DNA of 64,000 nt, from assembly GCF_006540085.1 (NCBI RefSeq), contig NZ_BJOG01000004.1, positions 577,506 to 641,505 of the forward strand, given 5' to 3'. Shown here piece by piece: positions 1-9,598 of the stretch. How positions within the stretch are numbered: position 1 is the first letter of the stretch; every line of letters begins with the position of its first letter. Under the pieces are notes generated by a model. The model was not told the origin of the DNA, searched no databases, and worked only from the letters and a program-made list of their open reading frames with translations. Source of the stretch: Microbacterium oxydans. Its GTDB lineage: Bacteria > Actinomycetota > Actinomycetes > Actinomycetales > Microbacteriaceae. A program made the position numbers and the translations under genes.

Positions 1-20
1 CCGCAAGCGCTGATTCGCGC

Positions 21-845
21 TCAGGCTGCGATCACGCCGGTGCCGAGCAGCACGAGCAGCACGGTTCCGAGCAGGATGCGGTAGATCACGAACGGCAGGA
101 AGCTGCGCTTCGAGATCCAGTTCATGAAGAACGCGATCACGCCGAGCGCGACGACGAACGCGATGCCGGTCGCGGCGAGGGTGTCGCCGAAGGAGAAGAA
201 CGAGGGCTCGTCCCAGCTCTTGAACACCTGGTAGAAGCCGCTGCCGAACACCGCAGGGATCGCCAGCAGGAACGCATAACGCGCAGCCGCGGCGCGCTCG
301 TAGCCCAGGAACAGGCCCATGGTGATGGTTCCGCCCGAACGGGAGACGCCGGGAATCAGGGCCAGCGCCTGCGCGAAACCGAATGCGATGCCGTGCGGGT
401 AGGTCAGGTCGTCGAGCTTGCGGCGCTTCGCCCCCACGTAATCGGCCACACCGAGCAGGATTCCGAAGACGATCAGCATGACCGCGACGATCCACATCGA
501 GCGCAACACGGTCTCGATCTGATCCTGGAAGAGCAGCCCGAGCACCACGATCGGGATGCTGCCGATGATGATCAACCAGCCCATCCTCGCGTCCGGATCG
601 TTGCGAGGCGCCTTCCCCACGAGGGAGCGGAACCACTGGGTCACGATGCGTACGATGTCTCGCCAGAAGAACACGACGACTGCGGCCTCGGTGCCGATCT
701 GGGTGATCGCGGTGAACGCCGCGCCCGGGTCCTCACCGGAGGGGAGGAAAGTCCCGAGGATGCGCAGGTGTGCGCTGGAGGAGATCGGGAGGAACTCGGT
801 GAGTCCCTGGACGACGCCGAGGATCAGTGCTTCGAGCAGGTGCAT
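21..845 (-). CDS. uppP: Undecaprenyl-diphosphatase UppP (BacA family)
   Basis: Integral membrane phosphatase that recycles undecaprenyl diphosphate to the monophosphate lipid carrier for peptidoglycan and other wall polymers; loss typically raises bacitracin sensitivity. The 274-residue protein has the usual family length and many hydrophobic helices. The two family signatures are visible: [17 protein letters not shown] at about residues 10-26 (catalytic Glu and Ser/His) and PGVSRSGGT at about 165. It lies 41 nt downstream of the M20 peptidase on the same strand and is probably co-transcribed. The family assignment is secure. Confidence 0.96.
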   Translation of the reverse strand: MHLLEALILGVVQGLTEFLPISSSAHLRILGTFLPSGEDPGAAFTAITQIGTEAAVVVFFWRDIVRIVTQWFRSLVGKAPRNDPDARMGWLIIIGSIPIVVLGLLFQDQIETVLRSMWIVAVMLIVFGILLGVADYVGAKRRKLDDLTYPHGIAFGFAQALALIPGVSRSGGTITMGLFLGYERAAAARYAFLLAIPAVFGSGFYQVFKSWDEPSFFSFGDTLAATGIAFVVALGVIAFFMNWISKRSFLPFVIYRILLGTVLLVLLGTGVIAA

Positions 846-886
846 GGAGGGCTTTCAGGTCGGAGGAGGCACGGAGCGCGCGGCGC

Positions 887-2182
887 TCAGTACGTGCGCA
901 GCAGATCGGTCAGCACCCGCTGGCCGAAGACAAGCGATTCTACGGGTACTCGCTCGTCGACTCCGTGGAACATGCCTGTGAAGTCGAGGTCGGCCGGGAG
1001 CCTGAGAGGCGCGAAGCCGTAGCCCGTGATCCCGAGGTACGCCAACGCCTTGTTGTCGGTACCGGCACCGAGCAGATACGGGATCACCGGAACCCCGGGG
1101 TCATGACGACCGATGCTGGCGACCATCGCCTCGACGAGATCCCCTTCGAAGGGCGTCTCCATCCCGATGTCACGGACGACCGTCTCGATGACGATCTCGT
1201 CTCCGACGATCTGCTGGAGCTCGGCCAGGACCTCGTCCTCGGTGCCGGGGATCACTCGCACGTCGATGAGCGCCTCCGCCCGCTCCGGGATGACGTTGTG
1301 CTTGTACCCCGCGGTCAGCGCCGTCGGGTTCGTGGTAGTGCGGAACGAGGAGCGGAGGAAGGCCTCGGCCGGCCCTGCGGCTGCGGCGAGAGCGTCAGGG
1401 TCGTCCGCGCTGCGACCTGACAGCGTGCTCAGCCCCTCGAGCAGCGCTCTGGTGGTCGGAGTCAGGCGGATCGGCCACCGGGTGCGTCCGATCGCCGCGA
1501 CGGCCTCAGCGAGCTTCGTGACCGCGTTGTCGTCGTGCAGGCGGCTGCCGTGTCCCGCTCGTCCCTTCGCCACCAAACGGATCCAGATCAGGGCCTTCTC
1601 CCCCACCTGCAGCAGATAGGCGCGGCGGTCGTCGACCGTGATCGAGTAGCCGCCGACCTCGCTGATCGCGGCCGAGGCACCCTCGAACCATTCCGGGCGG
1701 TTCTGCACGACGAGCGCCGACCCCTCGACCCCGCCGTTCTCCTCGTCGGCGAAGAACGCGAGAACGAGGTCGCGCTCCGGCTGCTCACCCGCACGCAGGA
1801 TCTCGGCGACCGAGGTGAGGATCATCGCGTTCATGTTCTTCATGTCCACGGCCCCACGGCCCCAGAGCATCCCGTCCTGCACCAATCCGGCGAACGGGTC
1901 GACGCTCCAATCCTCGGCCATGGCCGGGACCACGTCGAGGTGCCCGTGCACGACGAGTGCGGGCTTCTCCCTGTCGCGTCCCGCCACTCGTGCCATGACG
2001 TTCGTGCGGCGCGGGATCGGCTCGTAGTACTCGACCTCGAGTCCGAGCCCCTCCAGGTAGGCCCCGACATACTCCGCGGCTTCCCGCTCGCCCTTCGCGT
2101 TGCCGCCGCCGAAGTTGGAGGTGTCGAAGCGGATCAGGTCGCTCGCGATGCGCACGACCTCCGGGAGGGACGGTTCAGTCAT
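887..2182 (-). CDS. M20/M28-type metallopeptidase (dipeptidase / acylase family)
   Basis: Cytoplasmic zinc-dependent hydrolase of the M20 family, which cleaves dipeptides or N-acyl amino acids; the exact substrate cannot be read from sequence. Metal-site motifs are intact: HGHLDVVP near residue 80, the GRGAVDMK bridging Asp, ADEENGG with catalytic and ligand Glu, and a late FHGVDE His. Length (431 aa) is normal. No Shine-Dalgarno is seen; a TAGCCT -10-like box ends 6 nt before the ATG, which suggests a leaderless mRNA. uppP follows in the same direction. Confidence 0.9.
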   Translation of the reverse strand: MTEPSLPEVVRIASDLIRFDTSNFGGGNAKGEREAAEYVGAYLEGLGLEVEYYEPIPRRTNVMARVAGRDREKPALVVHGHLDVVPAMAEDWSVDPFAGLVQDGMLWGRGAVDMKNMNAMILTSVAEILRAGEQPERDLVLAFFADEENGGVEGSALVVQNRPEWFEGASAAISEVGGYSITVDDRRAYLLQVGEKALIWIRLVAKGRAGHGSRLHDDNAVTKLAEAVAAIGRTRWPIRLTPTTRALLEGLSTLSGRSADDPDALAAAAGPAEAFLRSSFRTTTNPTALTAGYKHNVIPERAEALIDVRVIPGTEDEVLAELQQIVGDEIVIETVVRDIGMETPFEGDLVEAMVASIGRHDPGVPVIPYLLGAGTDNKALAYLGITGYGFAPLRLPADLDFTGMFHGVDERVPVESLVFGQRVLTDLLRTY

Positions 2183-2188
2183 GGGTCC

Positions 2189-2194
2189 AGGCTA
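2189..2194 (-). promoter_or_regulatory. -10 box of leaderless M20 peptidase promoter
   Basis: On the minus strand TAGCCT is followed by 6 nt and then the ATG at 2182, which puts the predicted transcription start on or next to the start codon. No ribosome binding site is present. The same spacing recurs at many other starts in this window. Confidence 0.5.
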
Positions 2195-2293
2195 TCGAAA
2201 CGTCGCGCCACGCCCGGGCGTGCGCCTCGGTTCGAGAGGCCGCGGAGGACATGGTAATGTCATTCTTCGGTCGGCAACGATCATCCAAAACCT

Positions 2294-2376
2294 GCGCGGG
2301 TGGCGGAATGGTAGACGCGCTACGTTGAGGTCGTAGTGCCCGTAAGGGCGTGGGGGTTCAAGTCCCCCTCCGCGCA
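2294..2376 (+). tRNA. tRNA-Leu (anticodon GAG)
   Basis: Class II tRNA with a long variable arm. The acceptor GCGCGGG (2294-2300) pairs with TCCGCGC (2369-2375), with one G-U. The anticodon stem CTACG/CGTAG encloses the loop TTGAGGT with GAG at 2327-2329, and the T arm is GGGGGTTCAAGTCCCCC. CCA is not encoded. It reads CUC/CUU leucine codons. Confidence 0.96.
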
Positions 2377-2382
2377 CAGGAA

Positions 2383-2420
2383 GAAGAAGGCCCCGGATCC
2401 CAGGATCCGGGGCCTTCTTC
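2383..2420. terminator. Strong bidirectional terminator hairpin
   Basis: A perfect 18-bp inverted repeat (2383-2400 and 2403-2420) with a 2-nt spacer; GAAG/CTTC ends give pyrimidine-rich tails in both directions. It sits between tRNA-Leu and the converging VIT gene and should stop transcription of both. Confidence 0.85.
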
Positions 2421-2488
2421 GCGTTCCGCGATGCGGTTCGTCTTCCGCGATCCGGCGGGGACGCAGCGCCCGCCGGATCGCGGATCGT

Positions 2489-3586
2489 TCAGGCCGCGCC
2501 GACGCCGAACAGCACACCGAGCGCGTAGGTGATCGCGGCAGCCCCGAACCCGATGGCGAGCTGGCGGAGTGCTCGACGAAGGGGCGGGCCCCCGGACAGC
2601 ACTCCCACCATCGCGCCTGTGCTCAGGAGGGCGATGCCGACGAGCACGAGGGCGACGATGATCGCCGTGGTGCCCTGAAGCCCGAAGATCCACGGCAGCA
2701 CGGGGATGATCGCCCCGGAGGCGAACAGGAGGAAGCTGGAGATGGCCGCCGTCCAGTCGCTGCCGACGATCTCGTGATCATCGCCGCGCTGGATGTCCAC
2801 GGGACCGGTCGCAGCCTGACGCACGCCGGCCTGCGCCGCCTTCACGATGCGGCGTGCCCGCGCGAGGGATTCCTCCTGCTCCATGCCGCGGGCACGGTAG
2901 ACGAGAGCCAGCTCGTTCTCGTCGATGTCGAGATCTCCCGCTGATGCGTGTGCGTCCTCGTTGGCCTCCGTCGCCGCGAGCAGTTCGCGCTGGGAACGTA
3001 CCGAGACGAACTCGCCTGCTCCCATCGACAGTGCGCCGGCCAGGAGACCGGCGATCCCGCTGAAAAGCACGAAGCCGGAGCTCACGCCCGTCGCGCCGAT
3101 CCCGAGCACCAGCGCGAGGTTGCTCACCAGGCCGTCGTTGGCGCCGAACACGGCCGCGCGGAACGAACCGGACAACCGCCTGCGACCACGCGCAGCGAGT
3201 CCGCGCACGACCTCGTAGTGCACCTTCTCGTCTGCCCTCATGGCCGGAGTGGCGTACTGCTCCGAATCGTAGGGCGACCGTGCCTCAGCGCTCTGTGCGA
3301 GGGCGAGCACGAAGATCGATCCGAAACGACCGGCCATCCATCCGAGTAGGCGCGAGCGGACCCCGGCGCGGGGCAGACGCCGCGGTTCCTCACCGAGGAG
3401 ATCGAGCCAATGCTGCTCATGGCGACGTTCCGCATCGGCGAGGCTCAGCAGGATGTCGCGCTCTTCGCCTTCTCGGCGTGCAGCGAGCTTCTGATAGACG
3501 GCGCCCTCGGCGCGCTCCTCGACCAGGTAGCGCGCCCAGCGCCGACGATCGGCGGGGGTCGGGGTGGCGGCAGCGGGGGCTGTCAT
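2489..3586 (-). CDS. Ferritin-like/VIT1 (CCC1) fusion, Fe/Mn transporter
   Basis: Membrane transporter of the VIT1/CCC1 family, which exports or sequesters Fe2+ or Mn2+. Residues 1 to about 100 form a rubrerythrin/ferritin-like helical region with EE..Y and ERRHEQHW metal-ligand-like residues. The VIT domain follows: the AVFGANDGLVSNLALVLG motif near residue 145, SMGAGEFVSVRSQ, a cytoplasmic helical segment and three C-terminal membrane helices. The 365-residue length fits the fused MbfA-like architecture. The start is supported by GGAGG 4 nt before the ATG. Metal specificity is an inference. Confidence 0.88.
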   Translation of the reverse strand: MTAPAAATPTPADRRRWARYLVEERAEGAVYQKLAARREGEERDILLSLADAERRHEQHWLDLLGEEPRRLPRAGVRSRLLGWMAGRFGSIFVLALAQSAEARSPYDSEQYATPAMRADEKVHYEVVRGLAARGRRRLSGSFRAAVFGANDGLVSNLALVLGIGATGVSSGFVLFSGIAGLLAGALSMGAGEFVSVRSQRELLAATEANEDAHASAGDLDIDENELALVYRARGMEQEESLARARRIVKAAQAGVRQAATGPVDIQRGDDHEIVGSDWTAAISSFLLFASGAIIPVLPWIFGLQGTTAIIVALVLVGIALLSTGAMVGVLSGGPPLRRALRQLAIGFGAAAITYALGVLFGVGAA

Positions 3587-3731
3587 GGATCCTCCAGAGA
3601 TGGCGGCGCCCTATGCGTGGGCAACCGTTCAACGCTATCCGCGGATGCTCAGCACGACCTCACCCAGGCGCGGATTGACAGCATTTCGGGGATCCGAAGC
3701 GCCGTCCCTGCACGGCGGGGCGCAGATCATG

Positions 3732-5474
3732 TCAGGACCGCACACGCTTCCGAAGAACCTCGATGCGGGATTGCAGCTGCGTCACGGTGGCCTGCGCGAC
3801 TGCCGGTCCTCCGCAGATGCGGCGGAGCTCGGCATGCACAGCGCCGTGCGGCTCACCCTTCTGGCGCGCGTAGAGGCCGACGAGGCTGTTCAGCAGCTGC
3901 CTCTGCTCCTTGAGGGTGCGGTGCAGGGGCGGGGGAAGCGTCGTCGACTCGTCGGGCGGTGTGGAGGCCTCACGTGCCTCCCGCAGGCGTGACTGGCGGG
4001 ACTGACGCTGCATGAGGAGCTCATGCACGTGCTCCGGCTCGAGGAGACCGGGGAAGCCGATGAACTCCTCCTCCTCCGGGGTCCCCGGTTCGGCCAGCTG
4101 ACCGAACTCCTGTCCTTCGAAGACCACGCGGTCGAAGTGGGCGACGGACGAGAGCGCCTGGTAGCTGAACTCCTGCGTCAGCGCGTCCGAGGTCTCCTCC
4201 TCACGGTTCGCACTCTCGAGCAGCGAATCCTCCAGGCCGTCGTCTTCCTTCGACTGCCGGTCGAGCGCATGGTCGCGCTGTTTGTCCATCTCGTTCGCAA
4301 GCCCCATGAGCACGGGGACCTGCGGAAGGAACACGCTCGCGGCCTCGCCACGACGCCGGGCTCGCACGAACCGGCCGATGGCCTGAGCGAAGAACAGCGG
4401 AGTCGAGGACGACGTCGCATAGACCCCCACGGCGAGACGCGGCACGTCGACGCCCTCCGACACCATGCGCACGGCCACCATCCAGCGGGAGTCGTTGGCG
4501 CTGAACTTCTCGATCCGCTCCGACGCCGTCGCATCATCCGAGAGCACGACCGTGGCCTGCTGGCCCGTGATGCTGTGCAGGATCTTCGCATACGCGCGCG
4601 CGACCGTCTGGTCCGTCGCCAGTACGAGACCGCCGGCATCGGGGACGTGGTGGCGGATCTCCGTGAGCCGTCTGTCCGCGGCCGACAGGACGGCCGGCAT
4701 CCACTCGCCCTCGGGATCGAGCGCCGTGCGCCACGCCTGCGACGTCACGTCCTTGGTGTTGTCCTGGCCCAAGTGCGTCTCGAGCTCGTCGCCGGTGGTG
4801 GTGCGCCAGCGCATCTTGCCGGCGTACATGTGGAAGAGCACGGGCCGGACGACGCCGTCGGCCAGTGCCCGGCCGTAGCCGTAGTTGTAGTCGGTGCGCG
4901 AGATGCGGGCGCCGGACTCATCGGGGTGGTACTCCACGAACGGGATGGGCGCCGTGTCGCTGCGGAACGGCGTGCCGGACAGCAGCAGGCGCCTCTTCGC
5001 CGGCCCGTACGCGTCTCGGATGGCGTCGCCCCAGCTCAGCGCATCGCCGCCGTGGTGAACCTCGTCGAGGATCACCAGGGTCTTGGCGTCCTCCGTGAGA
5101 TGCCGGTGCACCGAGGACTTCGCGGCGACCTGCGCGTACGTCACGACAGCGCCGTGATAGTGCCGAGCCGGTGCCCAGTCGCTGTTGCGGAAGCGCGGGT
5201 CGAGGCGGATGTGCACGCGTGCCGCGGCGTCCGCCCACTGGGTCTTGAGATGCTCGGTCGGTGCGACCACGATGATGCGGTTGACCTCGCCCATGCGCAT
5301 GAGCTCGACGGCGAGGGTGAGTGCGAACGTGGTCTTGCCTGCGCCGGGTGTGGCGGCGACGAGGAAGTCGCGCTGATCCGCCGCGAAGTACTGTTCGAGG
5401 GCCTCCTGCTGCCAGGCACGCAGCTTGTTCGCGGTTCCCCATGGGGCACGCTGAGGAAAGGACGGAGAGAGCAT
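3732..5474 (-). CDS. DEAD/DEAH-box (superfamily II) helicase
   Basis: Predicted ATP-dependent nucleic acid helicase. Motifs in order: Walker A TPGAGKTT, a DEVHH box (DExH), LLSGTPFRS (motif III), and QAIGRFVRARR (motif VI) in the second RecA lobe. The C-terminal third is charged, with no recognised domain. Resembles the restriction-type UvrB/ResIII helicases common in actinobacteria, but no methylase or nuclease partner is adjacent. I prefer the ATG at 5474 (580 aa): TATCGT lies 7 nt upstream, as for a leaderless message. An in-frame start at 5546 would add 24 low-complexity residues. Confidence 0.87.
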   Translation of the reverse strand: MLSPSFPQRAPWGTANKLRAWQQEALEQYFAADQRDFLVAATPGAGKTTFALTLAVELMRMGEVNRIIVVAPTEHLKTQWADAAARVHIRLDPRFRNSDWAPARHYHGAVVTYAQVAAKSSVHRHLTEDAKTLVILDEVHHGGDALSWGDAIRDAYGPAKRRLLLSGTPFRSDTAPIPFVEYHPDESGARISRTDYNYGYGRALADGVVRPVLFHMYAGKMRWRTTTGDELETHLGQDNTKDVTSQAWRTALDPEGEWMPAVLSAADRRLTEIRHHVPDAGGLVLATDQTVARAYAKILHSITGQQATVVLSDDATASERIEKFSANDSRWMVAVRMVSEGVDVPRLAVGVYATSSSTPLFFAQAIGRFVRARRRGEAASVFLPQVPVLMGLANEMDKQRDHALDRQSKEDDGLEDSLLESANREEETSDALTQEFSYQALSSVAHFDRVVFEGQEFGQLAEPGTPEEEEFIGFPGLLEPEHVHELLMQRQSRQSRLREAREASTPPDESTTLPPPLHRTLKEQRQLLNSLVGLYARQKGEPHGAVHAELRRICGGPAVAQATVTQLQSRIEVLRKRVRS

Positions 5475-5621
5475 CGAGTCCACGATAATCGCTGCCGGGG
5501 ACACCGGATCACTCCCCGCGATTCCCGCGCGTGCCCTGCCCCGCACCGAGCCCTGCGGGTAGGCTCGGTCACTGCGTCGCGATCATCGCCGCGTCGCTGA
5601 TCGTTCGTGAAGGAGAGCTGG

Positions 5622-6449
5622 ATGACCGACCAGGATTCGACTCGGACCCCTTACATCCCGAACGAGACCGCGCACCCGTGGCGCCGATTCGTCGCGGTCG
5701 GCGACTCGTTCACCGAGGGCATCGGCGACCCCGATCCGGCGCATCCGGGGAGCCACCGCGGGTGGGCAGACCGCGTCGCCGAGGTGCTCGCCGCGCAGGT
5801 CGACGACTTCGCCTATGCGAACCTCGCCGTCCGCGGCAAGCTGATCGCCCAGATCGTCGCCGACCAGATCGAGCCGGCCGTCGCGCTGCGCCCCGATCTG
5901 GTCTCCATCTGTGCGGGCGGCAACGATGTGATCCGGCCCGGCACCGACCCGGATGCGATCGCGAGCCAGCTCGACGACGCCGTCGCCCGGCTGTCCTCCA
6001 CCGGCGCCGCCGTGCTGTTGTTCACGGGCATCGACACCGCCTTCACGCCGGTCTTCCGCGCCTTCCGCGGAAAGGTCGCGATCTACAACGAGAACGTCCG
6101 CACCATCGCCGAGCGATACGACTGCATCGTGGCCGACCAGTGGGCGCTCAAGGTCGTGCAGGACATGCGCTTCTTCGACGATGACCGACTGCACTACAAC
6201 GCGCTCGGCCACCACGAGGTGGCCCGCATGGCGTTGCGTGCCCTGAACGTGCCGAACGATCTCGAGGCCATGCAGCCCGAGCCGTTCCCGCTGCGCACCT
6301 GGCGAGAGGCACGCTCGGAAGACCTGGGCTGGGCCAGGGAGCACCTGGTTCCGTGGGTGCTCAGAAGGCTCCGTCACCAGTCATCTGGCGACAACCTCGC
6401 TGCGAAGCGTCCGGAGCCCTCCCCCGTCGTCCTTCCCGGGAGGGACTGA
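5622..6449 (+). CDS. SGNH/GDSL hydrolase family protein
   Basis: Cytoplasmic esterase/lipase-like enzyme of the SGNH superfamily; substrate unknown. Block I GDSFTEG carries the nucleophilic Ser, block III GGNDV the oxyanion Asn, and DRLHYNALGH the catalytic Asp and His. There is no signal peptide. ATG 5622 is chosen because AAGGAG precedes it at good spacing; an in-frame GTG at 5607 would put the ribosome binding site inside the gene. The gene converges on the RNA methyltransferase, with a 3-nt gap. Confidence 0.88.
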   Translation: MTDQDSTRTPYIPNETAHPWRRFVAVGDSFTEGIGDPDPAHPGSHRGWADRVAEVLAAQVDDFAYANLAVRGKLIAQIVADQIEPAVALRPDLVSICAGGNDVIRPGTDPDAIASQLDDAVARLSSTGAAVLLFTGIDTAFTPVFRAFRGKVAIYNENVRTIAERYDCIVADQWALKVVQDMRFFDDDRLHYNALGHHEVARMALRALNVPNDLEAMQPEPFPLRTWREARSEDLGWAREHLVPWVLRRLRHQSSGDNLAAKRPEPSPVVLPGRD

Positions 6450-6452
6450 GCG

Positions 6453-7262
6453 TCAGGCCTTCATCGCCCAGAGTGCGACCGCTGCCGCTGATGCCACGTT
6501 GAGGGAGTCCACCCCACCGGACATCGGGATCGTGACGACGGTGTCGGCTCCGTCCATGGCCTCGCGGGAGAGTCCGTCGCCTTCCGACCCCATGACCAGC
6601 GCGACCCGCGCCGGACGTGCGGCCGCATACGCGTCGAGCGTCACCGCGTCGTCGCGCAGCGCCAGCGCGGCGATGTCGAAGCCGTCGGCGTGGAGATCCG
6701 CGATCGCGGACTCCCAGTCCGTGATGCGCGTCCACGGCACCTGGAAGACGGTGCCCATGCTGACTCGGACGCTGCGCCGGTACAGCGGATCGGCCCCGCC
6801 CGGAGACACCAGCACCGCGTCGGCGCCGAGACCTGCTGCAGCACGGAAGGCTGCTCCGACGTTGGTGTGATCCCCGATGTTCTCCAGGATCAGCACGAGG
6901 GAGGCGCCGTCGATCACCTCGCGGACGGAGGGCAGTTCTGGTCGGTGCATGGAGGCGATGGTGCCGCGGTGCACCGCGAAACCCGTCACCGCCTCCGCCA
7001 CCTCGTCCGGAACGACGTACACCGGCACGTCGAGGTCACCGACGATGGCACGGATGTCGTCCACCCTGCGCTCCTGCACCAGGAGGGAGCGGGGACGGTG
7101 ACCGGAGGCGACCGCGCGCGCGATCACCTTCGTCGATTCCGCGATGTAGAGACCACCGGACGGCTCCGACAGTGCTCGTAGGGCGGTATCGGTGAGGCCG
7201 CGGTAGTCGTCGAGACGTCGGTCGGCGGCGTCGGTCACAGGCAGGAGATCCACGATGTCCAC
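6453..7262 (-). CDS. TrmH-family (SpoU) RNA methyltransferase
   Basis: SAM-dependent 2'-O-ribose methyltransferase of the SPOUT class acting on tRNA or rRNA. The three SpoU motifs are visible in the C-terminal half: NIGDHTNVGAAFRAAAGLGADAV (N and R), VMGSEGDGLS, and IPMSGGVDSLNVASAAAVALW. An N-terminal substrate-binding domain of about 100 residues precedes them. The GTG at 7262 gives 269 aa, the family norm; the open frame extends much further upstream but runs antisense through the sirtuin gene. Target nucleotide cannot be assigned. Confidence 0.88.
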   Translation of the reverse strand: MDIVDLLPVTDAADRRLDDYRGLTDTALRALSEPSGGLYIAESTKVIARAVASGHRPRSLLVQERRVDDIRAIVGDLDVPVYVVPDEVAEAVTGFAVHRGTIASMHRPELPSVREVIDGASLVLILENIGDHTNVGAAFRAAAGLGADAVLVSPGGADPLYRRSVRVSMGTVFQVPWTRITDWESAIADLHADGFDIAALALRDDAVTLDAYAAARPARVALVMGSEGDGLSREAMDGADTVVTIPMSGGVDSLNVASAAAVALWAMKA

Positions 7263-7367
7263 TCTGCCACCGTCAGGACACGGCGCAGCACCGGTCGCTG
7301 GGGCGTCGGCGGCTCCCGTGGAGGCCCTGGTCGGCCTCGGCACCGTAGACTCGCTCGAGGAGGTCTT

Positions 7368-8207
7368 GTGAGCGTGTCCATTCCCGCCGAGCTGTCGGCC
7401 ACCATCGCCCACGCCGCCGAGCTGCTGCGCGAGAAGCGCATCGCACTCCTCACCGGCGCCGGCATCTCCACCGATTCCGGCATCCCCGCCTACCGTGGCG
7501 AAGGCGCGAGGACGCGCAGCGATCCGATGACGATCCAGACCTATCTGGGTGACGAGGCGGCGCGTCGGCGCTATTGGGTCGGCGGGCACCTGGGCTGGCG
7601 CGCTTTCGCGAGAGCCGAGCCGAACGCGGGACACATCGCCCTGGCGCAACTCGAAGCATCGGGGAACGTGTCCGGCGTGATCACCCAGAACGTCGACGGA
7701 CTGCATCTGCGGGCCGGGAGCTCGCACGTCATCGAGGTCCACGGGACCATGCGTCGCGTGCTGTGTCTGCAGTGCGGTCAGGTCTTCGATCGCCGCGACG
7801 TCGCCGTGCAGATCGAGGAGCTCAACCCCTGGATCACCGTGCCGGAGAACGTCGCTCTCGCCCCCGACGGCGACGTGCTCCCGGAGAGCACGGAAGGCTT
7901 CGTCATCCCCGTGTGCACCGTCTGCGCGGGCATGCTCAAGCCTGACGTGGTGTTCTTCGGCGAGTACGTGCCACAGGATCGCTTCCGCGCAGCGGAGTCG
8001 CTGCTGCGTTCGAGCTCCGCCCTGATCGTCGCGGGCTCCTCCCTCGTGGTCAACTCCGGTGTCCGCCTCGTCGAGCGTGCGCGGCGACGCAACATCCCCC
8101 TGATCATCGTCAACCGTGAGCCGACGCGCGCGGATGCCTGGGCGCATGTGACCATCGCCGCGGGCACCAGCGACGTGCTCCCCGCCCTCCAGGAACTCCT
8201 CTCGTGA
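7368..8207 (+). CDS. Sir2-family NAD-dependent protein deacylase
   Basis: Sirtuin that removes acyl groups from lysines using NAD+. GAGIS and IPAYRG form the NAD pocket, TQNVDGLH and VHG contain the catalytic His, and CLQC plus CTVC form the structural zinc site. The GTG start has GAGGAGG 5 nt upstream. It overlaps the phosphatase gene by GTGA, so the two are translationally coupled. Whether it is CobB-like in desuccinylase activity is not clear. Confidence 0.92.
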   Translation: MSVSIPAELSATIAHAAELLREKRIALLTGAGISTDSGIPAYRGEGARTRSDPMTIQTYLGDEAARRRYWVGGHLGWRAFARAEPNAGHIALAQLEASGNVSGVITQNVDGLHLRAGSSHVIEVHGTMRRVLCLQCGQVFDRRDVAVQIEELNPWITVPENVALAPDGDVLPESTEGFVIPVCTVCAGMLKPDVVFFGEYVPQDRFRAAESLLRSSSALIVAGSSLVVNSGVRLVERARRRNIPLIIVNREPTRADAWAHVTIAAGTSDVLPALQELLS

Positions 8208-8791
8208 CCCACCTCACCCTCGTCCGCCACGGTCAGACCGACTGGAACCTCGCGCGGCGCATCCAGGGCTCCACCGACATCCCCCTGAACGAGAAGGGAC
8301 GCGAAGACGCGCGATGGGCCGCGGAGAAGCTCGCGGCAGGAACCCATCACGCCGTGTACACGAGCCCGTTGCTGCGCGCCAAGGAGACCGCGGAGATCAT
8401 CGCGGAGCGCCTGGGGCTGGAAGTCGCCGGCGTCGTCCCCGACATCCGCGAGCGCGAGTTCGGCGATGGTGAGGGCATGCTCGTGCCCGACTACATCGCG
8501 ACGTATGGCGACTGGCACGCGGAGGTTCCTGGTGCGGAGTCGCTGCACGAGGTGGGAGAACGCGCGATCGAAGCACTGCACACGATCGCTCGCGAGGCGC
8601 GGCGTCGGTCCTCCCCGCGTGCGGAGTCGGTCATCGTCGTCGCTCATGGTGGCGTGATCCGCGCCGTGATCGACCACGTCTCCGGCGGCACTCTCCCGCG
8701 CGACGGCGAGGTGCTGCAGAACGGCTCGGCGCACCGGTTCGTCGCCGCACCGGGCTATCTCCGTCTGCTGGAGGAGACGCCCGTCCTCTGA
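8204..8791 (+). CDS. Histidine phosphatase family protein
   Basis: Phosphoglycerate-mutase-like phosphatase (branch 1). The phosphoacceptor motif LVRHGQTDWN is at residues 5-14, the second Arg is in YTSPLLRAKETAEI, and the C-terminal VVAHGGVIRA supplies the second His. The 195 residues suit GpmB/CobC-like phosphatases; substrate unknown. The GTG start overlaps the sirtuin stop (GTGA). It ends directly against the CitE-type lyase, which is convergent. Confidence 0.9.
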   Translation: MTHLTLVRHGQTDWNLARRIQGSTDIPLNEKGREDARWAAEKLAAGTHHAVYTSPLLRAKETAEIIAERLGLEVAGVVPDIREREFGDGEGMLVPDYIATYGDWHAEVPGAESLHEVGERAIEALHTIAREARRRSSPRAESVIVVAHGGVIRAVIDHVSGGTLPRDGEVLQNGSAHRFVAAPGYLRLLEETPVL

Positions 8792-9598
8792 TCAGACGGC
8801 GCGGGACACGACCGAACGCGCGTGACGGAGGACCGGCTCGTCGATCATCCGTCCATCGAACCGGAACACGCCGCGCTGCGACTCGGCCGCAGTGAGCACG
8901 GCGCGCGCCCAGGTGAGCAGCGCGTCGTCCGGACGGTACGCCGCACGGATCGTCGCCACCTGGTTCGGATGGATGCAGGCCGTCGCACGGAATCCCGAAG
9001 CGGCGGCGTCGATCGCCTCCTCCTCGAGTCCAGTGAGGTCATCGATGTCGATGTGCACGGCGTCGATGGCTGCTTTGCCGTGCGCACCGGCTTCGAGGAG
9101 GACACGCGCTCTGGCGTACCTGGCGATGTCGCGATACGCGCCGTCCGCGTTGCGCGAAGACGTGCCTCCCAGGGAGGCGACGAGATCCTCGGCCCCCCAC
9201 ATCAACGCGGACACCTGCGGGTGTGCGGCGATGCGGTCGGCTGCTTGGACGCCGCGGGCGGTCTCGCACAGGGCGATCAGCGAGTACCTCTCATCGAACG
9301 CCGACAAGCTGTCCGCACGCTCGGTCTTCGCCACCATCACGGTGCGGAAGTCGGTCTGAGCCAGCGCCGCGAGGTCTGCGGCGAAGGCCTCGGTGTCGGG
9401 GGCGTTGACGCGCACGACCACTCGAGAGGGGTCGACATCGGCGGCGATCACGTTCCTGCGCGCTTCGTCCTTCGCCTCCGGGAGCACCGCGTCCTCGAGA
9501 TCGAGGATGATCGCATCAGCCCGCTCCGCGGCTTTCCGGAAGCGCTCCGGCCGGTCGGCAGGGCAGAACAACAGCGCCGGACCGAGGTCGAACGTCAT
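8792..9598 (-). CDS. HpcH/HpaI aldolase, CitE-type CoA-ester lyase
   Basis: Beta-hydroxyacyl-CoA lyase of the CitE family. The M. tuberculosis neighbour-equivalent Rv2498c is known as a citramalyl-CoA/HMG-CoA lyase in itaconate and leucine breakdown, and the same role is inferred here. Visible motifs: LFCPADRPERF (CoA/active-site Arg), LDLEDAV (metal Asp/Glu), VRVN, and MWGAEDL. The ATG at 9598 (268 aa) overlaps the MaoC gene by 4 nt and is the last member of the carboxylase operon. The frame stays open further upstream but only antisense to known genes. Confidence 0.88.
   Translation of the reverse strand: MTFDLGPALLFCPADRPERFRKAAERADAIILDLEDAVLPEAKDEARRNVIAADVDPSRVVVRVNAPDTEAFAADLAALAQTDFRTVMVAKTERADSLSAFDERYSLIALCETARGVQAADRIAAHPQVSALMWGAEDLVASLGGTSSRNADGAYRDIARYARARVLLEAGAHGKAAIDAVHIDIDDLTGLEEEAIDAAASGFRATACIHPNQVATIRAAYRPDDALLTWARAVLTAAESQRGVFRFDGRMIDEPVLRHARSVVSRAV

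Noticed and set aside
4023..5600. A 525-codon open frame antisense to the helicase
   Set aside because: Arg/Glu/His-rich shadow with no motif and no start signals; the minus-strand helicase has all its motifs.
6453..8147. A 564-codon version of the RNA methyltransferase
   Set aside because: The extra N-terminal part is antisense to the sirtuin gene; the methyltransferase begins at 7262.
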